Below, one piece after another: positions 44,893 through 56,753 of a DNA stretch of 64,000 nucleotides. The notes under the pieces were generated by a model that was given only the letters and a program-made list of their open reading frames with translations, was not told where the DNA came from and ran no database searches. Where the stretch lies: assembly GCA_001466705.2 (NCBI GenBank), contig LATX02000068.1, positions 434,001-498,000 on the forward strand. The letters are read 5' to 3'. Both the position numbers and the translations under genes were made by a program. The number at the start of each line of letters is the position of its first letter. The first letter of the stretch is position 1. The stretch comes from Moniliophthora roreri (lineage: Eukaryota > Basidiomycota > Agaricomycetes > Agaricales > Marasmiaceae).

Positions 44893-46167
44893 AATACTTC
44901 GCGACGTGTTCTCATCACACTTAGAATACCTCCCTTGGTGTATAGATGCTATCATCGCGACATATCCATTATATACCGCGTTTTCTGAACATGAATTTGG
45001 CAGGTTATCCACGCTCCTGGGGTGACGAGTTACCTATGTAGCAAAGGTACTGTATACCACCAATTATCTTGCTGCCCTCTCAGTTATACATTCCTAGTCT
45101 TGGAACAGAGCGTCACAGTCCAGTTTCATATTACCTTCGTATACCCCTCGTTGGTAGGTAGGGGTGACTCGCGGAAAGTCGGTATGTATACTGGAAAACC
45201 GAAGGGCTCAGGTTGTATACGGTATAGTATTCAACAAGTATTTGCAAAGCGCTAAGAAGATGTATGGAGAGCGTACAGGTAGACGGTGTATGAGGTAGCA
45301 CACAAAGGCGAGAATAATGCAACCTTAACAACTCATGTGTGGTATTTCGATCATGTGTTGAAGTGATAAGGAAAAAAAAAAGGGTTTTGCACGAGTAGCG
45401 TGCTTGCGCGCGTATTAGTGTGGGGGTTAGTGTTCGGTCACTTCGGGGAATGGAGCTTGTTGTGACCTGTGCAAATTCAAGAACCAAGTTAGCTCGCGTT
45501 GAGTGGGTGCCGTCAGTGTACATACTGGGAGCCTTGATGACCACTGTTAAGTGATAAATTCTTGGGTTTTGAAGGATCGGATGTGGATTCCCGAATGGAT
45601 TATCCATCACTTTCCCATGGGTCTCCCTGATTCAGAGATGTCGCAGGAGGAGGTTCGTGTATCCGAACGATGTTGATATTTCAGTTGCATAGATGGATGG
45701 TTGGGATTGGGGAGGAAGTCTAAGGAGGTTTGGAGGCAGGAAATCTTGGAGCTACGAACACGGAGCATTCACCATAACATAATGATATGGCCTTACTTAC
45801 ATCAACTCATCGATGGTGTTTCTTGGTGTTTCCCTTCCACCTCGGGGATTCCGTCTCTGCTAGACATGGCACCCAATCTCAGGCTCACCAGATGATTTCA
45901 GCACTGACCAGTTACTGAGTTGTAGCCCAAAAGGATGCGGCTTTGGTGGTCAAATTTGCATAGCATTCTTCAAGCCCAAAAGTCTCGGAGGATGGGCTTT
46001 GTTCAAGGCGAGAATGTAGGTTTTCCGAAAATGACAATTGGAGGTCGAAACGAAAGGCTCCACTTTCTGGGATGAGATATCGAGTCAGGCTGGATGAAAT
46101 GCCCAGATAGGATTTGGTACTCACAATGTTATGTCCCTTCTAATCTAAACTCTCCGCGCTTCTTAAA
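44893..46167. other. Spacer between ATP16 and the AlkB-like gene
   Basis: About 1.3 kb. Apart from the weak minus-strand exons at 45427-45859 and an open but unrecognised minus frame at 45912-46124, nothing can be supported. The left part is the 3'UTR of the ATP synthase gene. Confidence 0.4.
45427..45859 (-). CDS. Possible 3' exons of an unrecognised minus-strand gene
   Basis: Three putative exons join in frame: from about 45859 (QRRNPRGGRETPRNTIDELI), across a GTAAGT...TAG intron to SKISCLQTSLDFLPNPNHPS and QLKYQHRSDTRTSSCDISES. Short joins then lead to GNGHQGSQSQQAPFPEVTEH and a TAA at 45427-45429. The splice signals are good, but a second frame also stays open through the last two junctions and no upstream exon with a start was found. 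The product is not recognised. It may be a real small gene whose 5' part lies up to about 46130, or a chance reading. Confidence 0.25.
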
Positions 46168-49100
46168 ATGATTTCTTGGTTCCATTCTTCAGATCCCAAG
46201 GTGGTGGTGGTCACTGGTGATGAAAGAGCCGCCACACTCGAAATTCGCCGCGGTCAAGTTGCCACGTGAGTGCATTTCGTTCGACTTTTTCCCCCGACAC
46301 TCACACTGAGGTGTAGTCGGTGCTTTGCGGTCTCGGAAGTGCGCTACCGTTTCTCTTGTGTCTCCTTGGCCATTATTGGAGCAAGAGCTGTCAGTGTATA
46401 CTTTGAGGAGTCGGGGAGAAATTTCGTATCGGGTAAGTGTCTTTCCTTTTCATGGTGCTTTGGTTGCGAATATCTTAATGAAATCTCTGTAGCGATTTCA
46501 TGTGGGAAAGCTATACAGTTCCCATTGTCGATTTGGGAATTTAGACATAGAGTTCCGTTTAGCAAGGAGGATCGTCAAGAAGTAGAGCTGCTTGTTTGAA
46601 GCATCAAGGTAAGTTGTCACACCTCAGCTGCAGTTCTCGCGCTCACGATGGTGTTGTTGCTGCCTTCTTCGCTACTATCACTTGCATTTCGTGTAAGAAG
46701 CTATGTCTGCTCGTGTGCAGTCCATCAAGCCACCAAGGCGTGGCGGGGTTTATACCAGCCTTAATGTCTTTCGCAGAAGAAGACTGATGGGAATATCCTC
46801 AGCCCATTACATTAGTTTTAAATATGGGTCCAAATTGGATCGGTTCAGTCCCCGCATACGTTTTCGTATGAAGAAGAAGAAAATTGTATTATCTCAAGTG
46901 AGGTCGACATCAAGCACAAACCTCGAAGCATCCCCTCTTGACCTGGTTCAAAATAACCGTGTCCAAGCGGTCAAGACCGAAGATAACAAGCCTTCACTAA
47001 ACGGGTTATGCCCTCCTACTTTATGTAGGCCCGTACCACCTATGTTTCCACCTATTTGGTCAAAGGTACTAACGTTCGCGGGTACTATCTCTTAGTGTTG
47101 AAAATCTTACCTCTTTTTAGACTCGACAGGAAGTTTGCGAGTCATTCGACTGGTTCCGAAGCTACCAAGGGGGTGTTTATTTCCGCGATGATCAAGTCAA
47201 GGGGTATCTTCTGGGCGGGTTCGCCTCAAAGTGAGTTTCCTGCGGCTCCGACGCTACATGACTTGACGCGTCTTTCAGACGAGACATCCTATGCCAAGAA
47301 GGAAAACTGATCATTTCTCATGGGTGAGAACTTGCGGCGACTGTAGCGAGCCACAATGCTGACAAATTGAGCAGTGGTGGAAAATCTGAGAATGCGAGCT
47401 CTGGCAAGGGGCAGGCAAAGCTTGTCTCCGCAGGAGATCAGTCAGCTGGCGACAAGTCGGTTCGCGCGTTGCTTCAGAATTATGAAAAGCAGATACCTCT
47501 CGTCCTGATCATCGATAGCAACTATTCTCAATTCCCATTTGACTTGAGGGCCAAGGACATTTCGTATGCGGTTTTGGGACTCTACACAATTGTGCATACA
47601 TGGGGTTGGTCCCTTCTTTGTCAAGAAAGAATTCGAGCTGACGAACAGCGCAGAGGAGCTCGAAATGGCAGGCGGAAAGGCTGTCGTACGCTTCAAATTT
47701 GCCTTCCAATGGTGTAATGCACAAGTGAGCCGCATTTGACGTGATCCAAGCAAGGCTAATATCCACATGGCAGGGAGAGCCATGGTGGCTGCAAGGGACC
47801 AAAGCAGACCATAATCACAGGGTCAAAAGGGTATTTCCCCCAAACGATACACCTCTACCTTGGGTGCCAACCCTTAAGAAAGAAGCTCAGAAAAGGAGAG
47901 TCCCAGGTTCGTTTCTCTTCTGGATCCGACTGTTTTAGGTTCTGATTGGAAGCGCTATAGTAAAAGTGAAAGAAGCACGACTGTCCGAGAGAAGGCGAGT
48001 CCCGAACACCTTATTTCATTCAAAGAGGATTACCAACACTTATCAAGGCCTTTCCAAAGTGAAAATCTGTACCATCTGTGCCGTAGTTGCACCAAAAAGA
48101 CTCCCAAAGTCTTCAACTGCGGTTGGTTCTGTCTGAACTCTGAATGCAGAGCTAGTTTCTGGAAATTAAATGGACAACCGCCTCCAGACAGCCTGGAATA
48201 TAACTCAGAATTCCTTCAACTACTCCCTTCAGATCAGATGGCCCCAACCGATATTATGGATATCCAGCCCAAGAAACCCATTACACACCCCCATGACGGT
48301 GTAACGACGCTAAGCTCCTTTCTTCGAGGATACCATTGCGAGATGTGTGGGAGATTGTCGTGCCGGTAAGTTGGCCCGAGATCGCCATTAGGGGATTCAA
48401 TATCTAATTCGTTATGGAGATTCAAGTGGCAACAATGGGAGTGCGCAAATCCAGACTGTCGAGTATGCGCACATGAACCTCTAAAGGGTGTGAACTAACC
48501 GATGCCACAGCGCACACTTCCTGTTTTTGGCAAGATACAATTGGCAAAAGATCTGGACCACTTGACTAGCAACAGCTCAATGATAGGAGATCACGAACTC
48601 AAATCCTTCTCTGGTAAGATCTCTTCAGTTAAAAATAATTTTTGTTCCGAAGTTGTTGCATAACGGTCATGATCGTTAACAGAAATAAAGGTCTCCCGAA
48701 CGATATTTGTTCCAATGGGCGGAGGGATATCATGGTCATATCAGCGTTTCGACCTGCCTGAGGAAGGGTGCGTCTCTTGTTTTAGACGGCGAACCCATTG
48801 ACATTGGTATATAGGGGGTCCATCTTCCACATGAAGCACCCGAAAACACGTATGCATGAAATGAACCAAATTTTTGAAGAGTGAGTATCGCACCCAGTTC
48901 GTTTCTGTATGGTTGTGGTTCAAATGGTCGCAGGTATCAGGAACAAGCCAGCTGCGGAAAGCTGCAATTCCGACGCTGGCCTCTTCGAAGTGTAAGTGAT
49001 TCAGTCGAAATCATGTTCCGACGGCACTGACAAAAGCTTACAGCACCGAGGTTGGTCGCGAAATCTATCACACACTTCATTCTCATAGTCCATTCCATGT

Positions 49101-49900
49101 AGTTCAAGGGGAGCTCCTTACTCAATACTTTTCTCAGAATTGTAGGTGACCCGTCCAAATTTATTAAAGCTACTGACGTTATTTGGGAACGCAGGCGGAG
49201 AACCTTACCATGTGCGAGATGAATATTTCGGAGCTTGACGTCAGCACTGACCCGACCATGTAGTACGTTGGCGGTGATGCTAACACCGTACCTTGGGACC
49301 AAGCTCCCGGAGCCGTGCTCAAGGCTCGAGAAATGATACATCAAAAAGTTCGAGCCGTGACTGAAGGAGATCTTGAGTTCAATGAAGTTTTAAGGTCTGC
49401 CACTTCCCGATTCTGAGACCGTGTGCGATCGTTAACGATACGAATAGTGCTGCTTATATGGAAACGCAAAAGATGTCGGTCAGTAGTTAACCTATATGTG
49501 GATACGACGTGCTCACGAAGCAAATGTAGTTTCATACTGATGACGAGCCCGGTTTAGGACCTACAGTGGCTGGGTTGTCCTTAGGCGCACCCGCAAAGAT
49601 GCATTTTCGTAAACGAGGGACTGGCCACCGAGATACTGAGCTCACAGTTCTGCTTCGCCACGTACGTTGCTCACTCACCTTCCTGCTTCCGATTCTGATC
49701 AGCAACCTACATACAGGGTGATATCTTGGTCATGCATGGGCCGAAATTTCAGAAGACTTATGAGTAAGAGTGCTCTGGCATTTTTAGATGTATAGCTAAA
49801 TGATCACTTCTGCAGACACACAGTCATTCCGGAAAACTTTCGCATAGCCGCTACCGCTCGATACATCGATCCTGCTCGCCACAAATATGTCCGACGCTAA
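46168..49900 (+). CDS. AlkB-like 2-oxoglutarate/Fe(II) dioxygenase with zinc-ribbon modules
   Basis: An agaricomycete-type AlkB-like protein in about 15 exons. The probable N-terminus is at 46168 (MISWFHSSDPKVVVVTGDER, AATLEIRRGQVAT); the next 600 bp are unresolved. Clear coding resumes with NGLCPPTLCRPVPPMFPPIW, RQEVCESFDWFRSYQGGVYF and KGYLLGGFASK. Two Cys4 zinc-ribbon-like modules follow: LCRSCTKKTPKVFNCGWFCL with NSECRA, and YHCEMCGRLSCRFKWQQWEC with ANPDC. The catalytic domain has EFNEVLSAAYMETQKMSFHT and DDEPGLGPTVAGLSLGAPAK (His-x-Asp), then HGDILVMHGPKFQKTYEHTV and FRIAATARYID (distal His and the 2-oxoglutarate Arg pair). It ends KYVRR at 49900. An apparent one-base frameshift lies at 47603-47606. 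The substrate is unknown (nucleic acid repair or demethylation by family analogy). Confidence 0.8.
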
Positions 49901-49928
49901 AGTATACAACTCCCATACACCGATACCT

Positions 49929-52778
49929 TCATTGATACCCTATACCCCGCCTACTTTGGTTTGATCTAGCATGCCGTGGATCCGCCAGGTAGTCTATAGA
50001 GGATGGAGCAGACCGTGCTGGCATCGCTGTAGGCTGCATCTAATGTCAATTTCTTGGAAACTTTTGAAAGACTGTATATATGATACCCACCAGAGCACCG
50101 CCTCCGCTCTTCTGTTTGGCATAGAACGCAAAGAGATCGGTGATCTGGTTCTCCACGTCCCGCCTTTCACGGTACAGCCGACTGACTTCCTGTGTCATCC
50201 CTTGTACCTCGCGCTTTAGCTCACTCTTGAATTCCTCGACTTGCCCTGTAAACAGATAATAAATAAATTAACGCCAAGCTATTGAGAAAAGAACGGCGTA
50301 CTGGAGACGTTGATGGCGGTCGCTTCTTTCATAGCCTCGACGAAGCGTAAGCGTTCACCTTTGATTTCCTCGGATAATTCTGTTGGAACTTAGTCGAGCC
50401 ACTGCCTCGACAAGTATTTAACTTACCTGCAGTAAGCATCTTCAGTAATCCTTCATGGTCTGCACGGTGTTGATTCATCATGTCTGCCATAACTTGTGGG
50501 GCTACGGGGCATTATTCAAGAGCCTGACTAAGCTCAACGCGGCAGAGAACGTACAAATGAAATGTCCAACACTCGAGTTCAGATGTGTAGAGATGCTGTT
50601 GACGGTTTCTTGCAAGGTAGCCGCGTGCTGCTCACGAACGTGCGTTTCCTGAACCAATTGTCGGATGTCAGCGAGCATGTTTTTGTCTGAGTTGTCTCCA
50701 GACCCAAGAGCGTCCCATAACCGATTAAGATTACTGGACATCCCTTGAATGTGGGATGTGCCATTGTTCACGAATGCTTCTAGCCACTGAAGAAATGCAT
50801 TCAGCATGGAGGAGGCGAAGATAGAAGGAAATGCGTACCATGTTCAGTTCATTGAGGTAGCGGACACTATCTGCTTGCTGCTGAGCCTGGACATTGTGAT
50901 GTTCCTCTTCTTGTTTGGAAAGCTTGAGTATTTCTGCCATCTGAACAAATTTGATCAAATGAATGGGTAAGAACGCGGGAAAGCATTCATACCTGCGCTT
51001 CGGAATCGACCCTTTTACCCTCTGAAACTTCGGATTTCTGCAAGAGCTGCGCGTTTTTCGAGGAAATATCCTCGACTTTCCGAAGAACTGCGGAAATTTC
51101 AGTTTTCAGCAATGTTTTGAGTATCTCCAGATCCTCCAGAATTTTGACAGCATCAGCGATGGGGGAAGCAGAGAGGGGTGGAGGAGATATAGACGACTGC
51201 GAAAGTAGGCGTGCTCTGATGTCTTCCAATTGATTTTCGATGGATCTGAGGGTCGCACTGTTTTGGTCGACTTTCTCATCGACGTCTGAGATGGTGTTTC
51301 GAATCTGCTCGAGGGTCCCGGTGACGTTCGAATTTCCAGCATGGATGATACCATCAACCTCGCGAGAAACATTTTGAACGTTGAGTTGGAGAGAGAGGAA
51401 CTTTTCGTCCAGTTGCTCTCTGTCAGCTAGCCGCAGTAAGCGGTCTTGTATGGCCTTGATCTGAGGAGCGACATAGACAGATGAACTGGTATCTGAGCGT
51501 TGTGTCGAGTTTGGAGGAGCAGAGTTTGGAAGGCTGTATTGTCCTGATAATCTGTACGCCTCCACAATAGAGTCGGCACCAGCGGTTTTGCAACTATCGT
51601 TACGCTTTAATGCGGGTCTTTCCAAGCCTAGGACGTCTGAGAGGGGGGAAGATGGAAGAGACAATGAAGTCTGATGACTATGCTGGCGTTCAATCTGCGC
51701 TAGCCGCTGCTTTACCATAGAAAGGTTGCTGAGATTGACGATTGAGGGGCTTTTTGACGGGGATTCGGAAGAGCGCAGTGAACGACCGGGAGAGGCTTGT
51801 CGGTCCGGTATTTCCGAGGCAGCTAGTAAAGGTTTTGGTTCTGGACTTGACTTTGTGGTGTCACCGAAGTCCGTCGCAGAGCCTCCTGTTAAATTTGGGG
51901 GTTCTTCGAGCGGAGCAGAAAGATTGCGCTCGATAATCTCAGGAAGAGGCTTCGCGACATTCAGAACGGATTTTGTGATCGGGTCGAAGTAACCATGTGT
52001 GGGTGAAATCAAGGACTGACGATATGCACTCTTCGAGTCTTGTGCTGCTAGAACATTATCCCTATACATGAGTCAGTTACATCAAGAGTTTGTAGCAGGA
52101 GACGCACCAGATGCTACTAACCCACTGAGCTCTCTCGCGAGTTGAAGCTGCAGCGAATGTTTCCTTGGACTGATCATTGTAGTAGATCTCGAACACTTTA
52201 TACTCCAGATTGCAGTCTGTCCTTGAAGGTAAAAGTGCGCTTTCTTGGGGGCCGAGTTGGTTCAGCGAAAGAGATCGGACATCGGTGCATTGCTCCAAAG
52301 GAATGTAAAGGTAGACTGGATCTCCTTCCGTAATGGACCATATAAGATGAATTTGGAACTCCTCAAGGGTCGCTGTACAACGTGTCCACGAAGGGTATCG
52401 TGACCTTGATAGGTACAGAAGAGAAGTCGATACGACACCCGAATCCGAGGACGAAGCTGATTCCACATGAGTGAGAGGAACTGGAATGGGGATGGAAAAT
52501 AATTCCTCGGCAAACGGCGTTACGACTGAAATACAATCCCTTTTAGAATTGTCCAATTTGAGTCGGTTATTTGCCTTTTTCAATGACAAGAGACCCATGA
52601 GATTGCGAAGCGACTGGCGTACAGGTGATTTGTCCTTTTTGTTGGTCGGCGGGGAAGGGAGCCGTTTGAGAAGGCTAGCGGTCCGTTCAGAAGCATAAGG
52701 AGTGTGGTGTAGAGATTCATAGCGTGTAATGAGCTGTTTAGTTGAAGGAGAGCCGTCCATACTGCGCGGTCCCATCAT
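49929..52778 (-). CDS. Large coiled-coil protein with an N-terminal PH-like domain
   Basis: Start at the ATG at 52778 (MMGPRSMDGSPSTKQLITRY; the preceding in-frame TTG is not used). A Ser/Pro-rich leader (SLLKRLPSPPTNKKDKSPVR) is followed by a region of strands: RCTATLEEFQIHLIWSITEG, VYLYIPLEQCTDVRSLSLNQ, LEYKVFEIYYNDQSKETFAA and RERAQWVSSIWDNVLAAQDS. The last helix with its Trp resembles the end of a PH domain. A long disordered Ser/Pro region and about 400 residues of heptad-like coiled coil follow (QIKAIQDRLLRLADREQLDE; SIENQLEDIRARLLSQSS; SEEIKGERLRFVEAMKEATA). The final exon ends SNQSRRGIGYQ at 49929. About 830 residues, at least six introns. It could be a septation, polarity or membrane-scaffold protein; no orthologue was named. 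Its stop lies 28 bp from the AlkB-like stop on the opposite strand. Confidence 0.72.
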
Positions 52779-52917
52779 TGTGTCTGACAAGCCGGATGAG
52801 TAGCCATCTGACCGCGCAACAGGTCGACCCGTTCGTCACTGACTGCACCCTTTCCTCCTTATCTTCATCACGCGTTCTACCTTTCCACCGAACTTTCGCC
52901 TTAGATGTCATTTCGAC

Positions 52918-52928
52918 TCGATATAAAT
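52918..52928 (+). promoter_or_regulatory. TATA-like element near the alpha-galactosidase start
   Basis: tcgatataaat overlaps the first possible ATG (52927). If it is the TATA box, translation would start downstream, for instance at the ATG at 52957 ([16 protein letters not shown]), which also gives a more ordinary signal peptide. Confidence 0.3.
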
Positions 52929-55045
52929 GGCTCGAAATAAGAGATATGGACGAACAATGCTTTACCTGCTAGCAACAGCTCTGCTCTTCCAGGGCGTCGC
53001 GAGGTATGCTGTACCGATTAATCATGTAAATTTTTCTCATTTTTCTTTTCCGTACCTCTCATCTCTAGTACACCTGCTGCTTATTTGGCAGCTCCATCAC
53101 CTCCCGCTTATACGCCTTCACGTTCCATTGGGAAACTCCCGGCTCTTGGGTGAGGGACACTACATCAGCACCCCTCATAGAGTCGTGACGCTCATGATTT
53201 ATACAGATGGAATACCTGGAACGCTTATCGTTGTGGTGGGTAGCCGTCTAAGAGGCTGCAAACAAGGTTTCATGCCAGTATTCTCTAGACATCAATGAAA
53301 CCAAAGTCATTGCAGCAGCCAATTCCTTCGTCAGTTTGGGATTGAAAGACGCTGGTTATCAGTACGTCAACATCGACGTCAGTGTTGTAGCCTTGCTCCT
53401 CTATTCTTCGCGACTGAAAGCACACCTTACAGGATTGTTGGTCTGTCAAGAATACAAGAGACAATCGAGGAAGAATAGTCCCAGATCCCAACAAGTTCCC
53501 AAATGGGATCAGCGGTGTGGCGTCCAAAGTTCACGCATTGGGTCTCAAGATTGGCATCTATAGGTGTGTTTTCTTTGTTTGTCTGTCGCCATCGAGCTTC
53601 AACTTCCACAGCGATGCTGGAACCATGACATGTGCACAATATCCGGCTTCCCTTGGTTGGGAAGTCACTGACGCAAAGACCTTCAGCGACTGGGGTATTG
53701 ACTATTTGAAGTACGGTGTGTAAGCACTATCACTTCCGGAGAAGTCTGTACCTACATGCTCGCACAGACAACTGCAATGTACCCAGCAACTGGAGTGACA
53801 CTTCTGTAAGCAAAGTTAGCCTTTTCATCCTGAGCCGCGTTGATCTGTTCAAAGTCACCTCCGGATGGCGATTGGTAGTAAGTTTGAACCAAACCTATTC
53901 ACTGGATTGTCGACCAATCGCAAATGTCTAGCAACTCGAACTCTGCTATTCGTTATCGTCAAATGGGGTATGTCCAGTACCGCTATGTCTTACCATCGGA
54001 CTCACTCTTACTTTAGTCTGGAACTTTCCAAGTTGTCTCGTCCAATCGAATACAGCTTGTGCATCTGGGGATCCGCTAGCGTTTGGGACTGGGGTGCACG
54101 AGTAGTAAGCTGGAAATACGAATATTACGGGGATGTTCGTTTACTCATTCACAACATCGTTCCAGGGTCACTCATGGCGTATCTACTCCGATTCCAAGTG
54201 TGAACCATTTTGACTTGTCTTGGATGCGAAGCTGATATAGAATCTCGTGTTGCAGCCCATCATGGTCATATATCACTCGAGTCATGAACGTCAACATCCC
54301 TCACCTGGACAAGGTCGATTTCTACTCACACAACGACATGGACATGATGGAGATAGGTTGGTCTCACTGAAATATTTCACCCATAATTGACTGATGGTAT
54401 CTCGCAGGTAATCAGGGATTGACGACTGCAGAAGAGAGGACCCACTTTGCTGTGTGGTGCTTCATGAAGAGTCCTATCCTACTGTGAGTGAGTTGGCATG
54501 GCAGACCATGCAAGGGACTGATCACATGTGCTTGTCTAGTGGAACCAACGTGAGTTGGAACTTGTGACCGTGTTGCACCTATTATAACCTTTTTTTACCA
54601 GCTTGATGGTCTTTCTCAAACTCAGGTCCAGATCATCACCAACCGCGAGTTACTTGCTTATCATCAAGACATTACCGTTGGTACGCCCGCCAAGCCATTC
54701 AAGGCGACAAATAATGCGCCCACGACGTCCCCTCCTGAATACTATTCTGGCAAATCATCAAAGGGTACCCACGTCCTCATTGTCAACACGGGTGGATCAA
54801 CGGCTACCAAGACTTTTGCGTTGACTAACGTACCTGGACTCGGGTCTGGCAACTTCAAGATTCATGATATGTGGACCGGAAAGGACCTTGACGGAGTGTA
54901 CTCGTCCTCATCGAGTTTCTCTGCCTCAGTTGCCAGTCACGACAGCGGGGCCTATCTGCTTATTCCAACGGCATCGTCGCCTGTCATAACCACATCCAAT
55001 CCGCCAATCGGTACTGGCGACGATAACGGTATACTTCTTATGTAG
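52927..55045 (+). CDS. Secreted alpha-galactosidase, GH27
   Basis: Signal peptide at the start ([16 protein letters not shown] from 52957, or ten residues longer from 52927). The (beta/alpha)8 domain is split over about 12 exons: [36 protein letters not shown] then [60 protein letters not shown] and [20 protein letters not shown]. In the last, the Asp of KYDNC is the nucleophile. [62 protein letters not shown] (acid/base Asp region) and [20 protein letters not shown] follow. A C-terminal beta domain runs from [20 protein letters not shown] to [17 protein letters not shown], then a Ser/Thr linker. It removes terminal alpha-linked galactose from oligosaccharides and galactomannan. A possible intron donor at 55027 could extend the end to about 55266. 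Confidence 0.88.
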
Positions 55046-55561
55046 GGACTGTGCGGAGGTACGCCGCGGGCTTCCTGATGCGTTCGAATTCTGATGATCA
55101 CTGTAGGCACCGGCTGGACTGGCACACTGCCTGCACGTCTGGTGCCAATGGGTACCCATGTATTTATTTTGTTTCCTGTTTATTCTCCGCTCCGCCTAGG
55201 GCGTACGTTGAAGATATTACATCGTTGTATCTACGTTTTGGGTACCCATGTAAGCACCCCTCATTAATATATCCTCTTGTATTTTTTCGTATACGTCTCC
55301 CATGATATGAATGAACTGGTTACACTGCAAACTATGCTCTCGAATAACTTGGGAAAACCTTAAAATTATTGACACACTCAGAGGAATGCACTGAAACCAT
55401 GCGGTACGCCCTCCTCCACCCAACATATTCATCCTTGGTTCATATTACAAAACGAACCTCGACGAAACTCGTCTTAGTATCTTGAAAGAGGAACCCTGAG
55501 GTGGATCATAGGTGGCTCAGATAATTGATTTTCATTCGATATTAGTTTACACTACAGTGAA
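55046..55561. other. Convergent intergenic region
   Basis: 516 bp between the alpha-galactosidase stop and the cyclophilin stop. An alternative last exon of the galactosidase (about 55109-55266) is possible. No separate gene is seen. Confidence 0.4.
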
Positions 55562-56606
55562 TTACATCTCACCACATTCTGTCAAAACCACGGTCAAACT
55601 ATCAGCGCACCCAGTAGCAGCAGTAGCAGATGCCACTCACCGACAATCTTCACTGCAAGCTTGGGTCTGTTATTCTGGCCAGTTGGAACGTTCTCAATTT
55701 TTCGCAATGTAAGCATCCCATCAATAACTTTGCCAAAGACGACGTGTTTTCCGTCAAGGAAGTCGCACTTGGCGGTTGTTATGAAGAACTAGAAAAAGCC
55801 GGTCAAGTAGAGGATGCGAGGAACTAATTCAGAACTTACCTGGCAGCCGTTGGTATTTGGTCCAGAATTCGCCTGGTCGTAAGGGGGAATTAGATGTGGA
55901 TACACGAGAGTGCGGTAGAGCTTACCATCGAAAGAAGCCCGGGACCAGTATGTTTTTCCCGAAAGTTCTCGTCCTGAACTGGGATCAGAGATTGACAGAA
56001 CAAACGATAGAAAGAAGAGCGTACTGGAAATTTGTCTCCATAGATCGAGAAGGTACCCGTCCCGTCACCCTTTAGAAAATCGCCACCTATTAAGAGTCAG
56101 ATGAACTCGTCATCTGAGGTAACTACTTCCTTGACCGACCTTGACACATGAAATTGGGGACACTGAATTAAGAACCATGTATATCCATGTATATATCTTC
56201 TTGTTAGTTTAGCGTCTTTCCAGGATTCTAGGTAAGGATGTTCCTACACTCTGAGAGAGAGGGGGAGGACAGTCAATGGATATTTCGTTCAAAAGAAGGA
56301 AAGAAAGTACCTGTGGAATAGTGCGCCTTTGTAGCCTTGAGGTCGGGAGTTTACCCTGAAATGACATGGAGAATTCAGATGGGGTTCAGTTAGAGAGCTT
56401 GGACAGCTGCGCACCGGTACTCTCCCGTACAAAGTTGTCTGAAGTTCTCTGCGGTCCTAAATCAGTTGAGTATACCTGATCTTCAAGTTCAACGATTGGA
56501 GGTACTTGGGTACGATGTCGCTGAAAAGTTCCATCTTCAGGCGACCGGCGGGCGTTTCTCCGATGTTGATATCCATGAACACAATGGGTCTGGTCGTGGA
56601 AGACAT
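55562..56606 (-). CDS. Cyclophilin of the PPIH (tri-snRNP) type
   Basis: Peptidyl-prolyl cis-trans isomerase. The start is at 56606 ([34 protein letters not shown]). Exons then give [108 protein letters not shown] and [16 protein letters not shown], stop at 55562. The closing [12 protein letters not shown] segment and Cys-Gly-Glu-Met end match PPIH/USA-CyP, the cyclophilin of the U4/U6.U5 particle, better than the cytosolic CypA type. The catalytic Arg (FHR) is present. The cyclosporin-binding Trp of the Trp-Leu-Asp-Gly-Lys motif is Phe here (CDFLDGKH). About seven introns in 1 kb. The gene is divergent from the hydrolase pseudogene with 147 bp between starts. Confidence 0.88.
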
Positions 56607-56753
56607 GATGGTAAAGATGATAGAAGTGAATAATGTTACACACTCGCCTTCTCACTGTACTGTATCACGCGCCATTACATATTCACCTGTTATTCATCAA
56701 CGTCCATCTCAGCCTTCGTCTCATCGCTCTCTTTCCCATTGTTCGATGATTCG

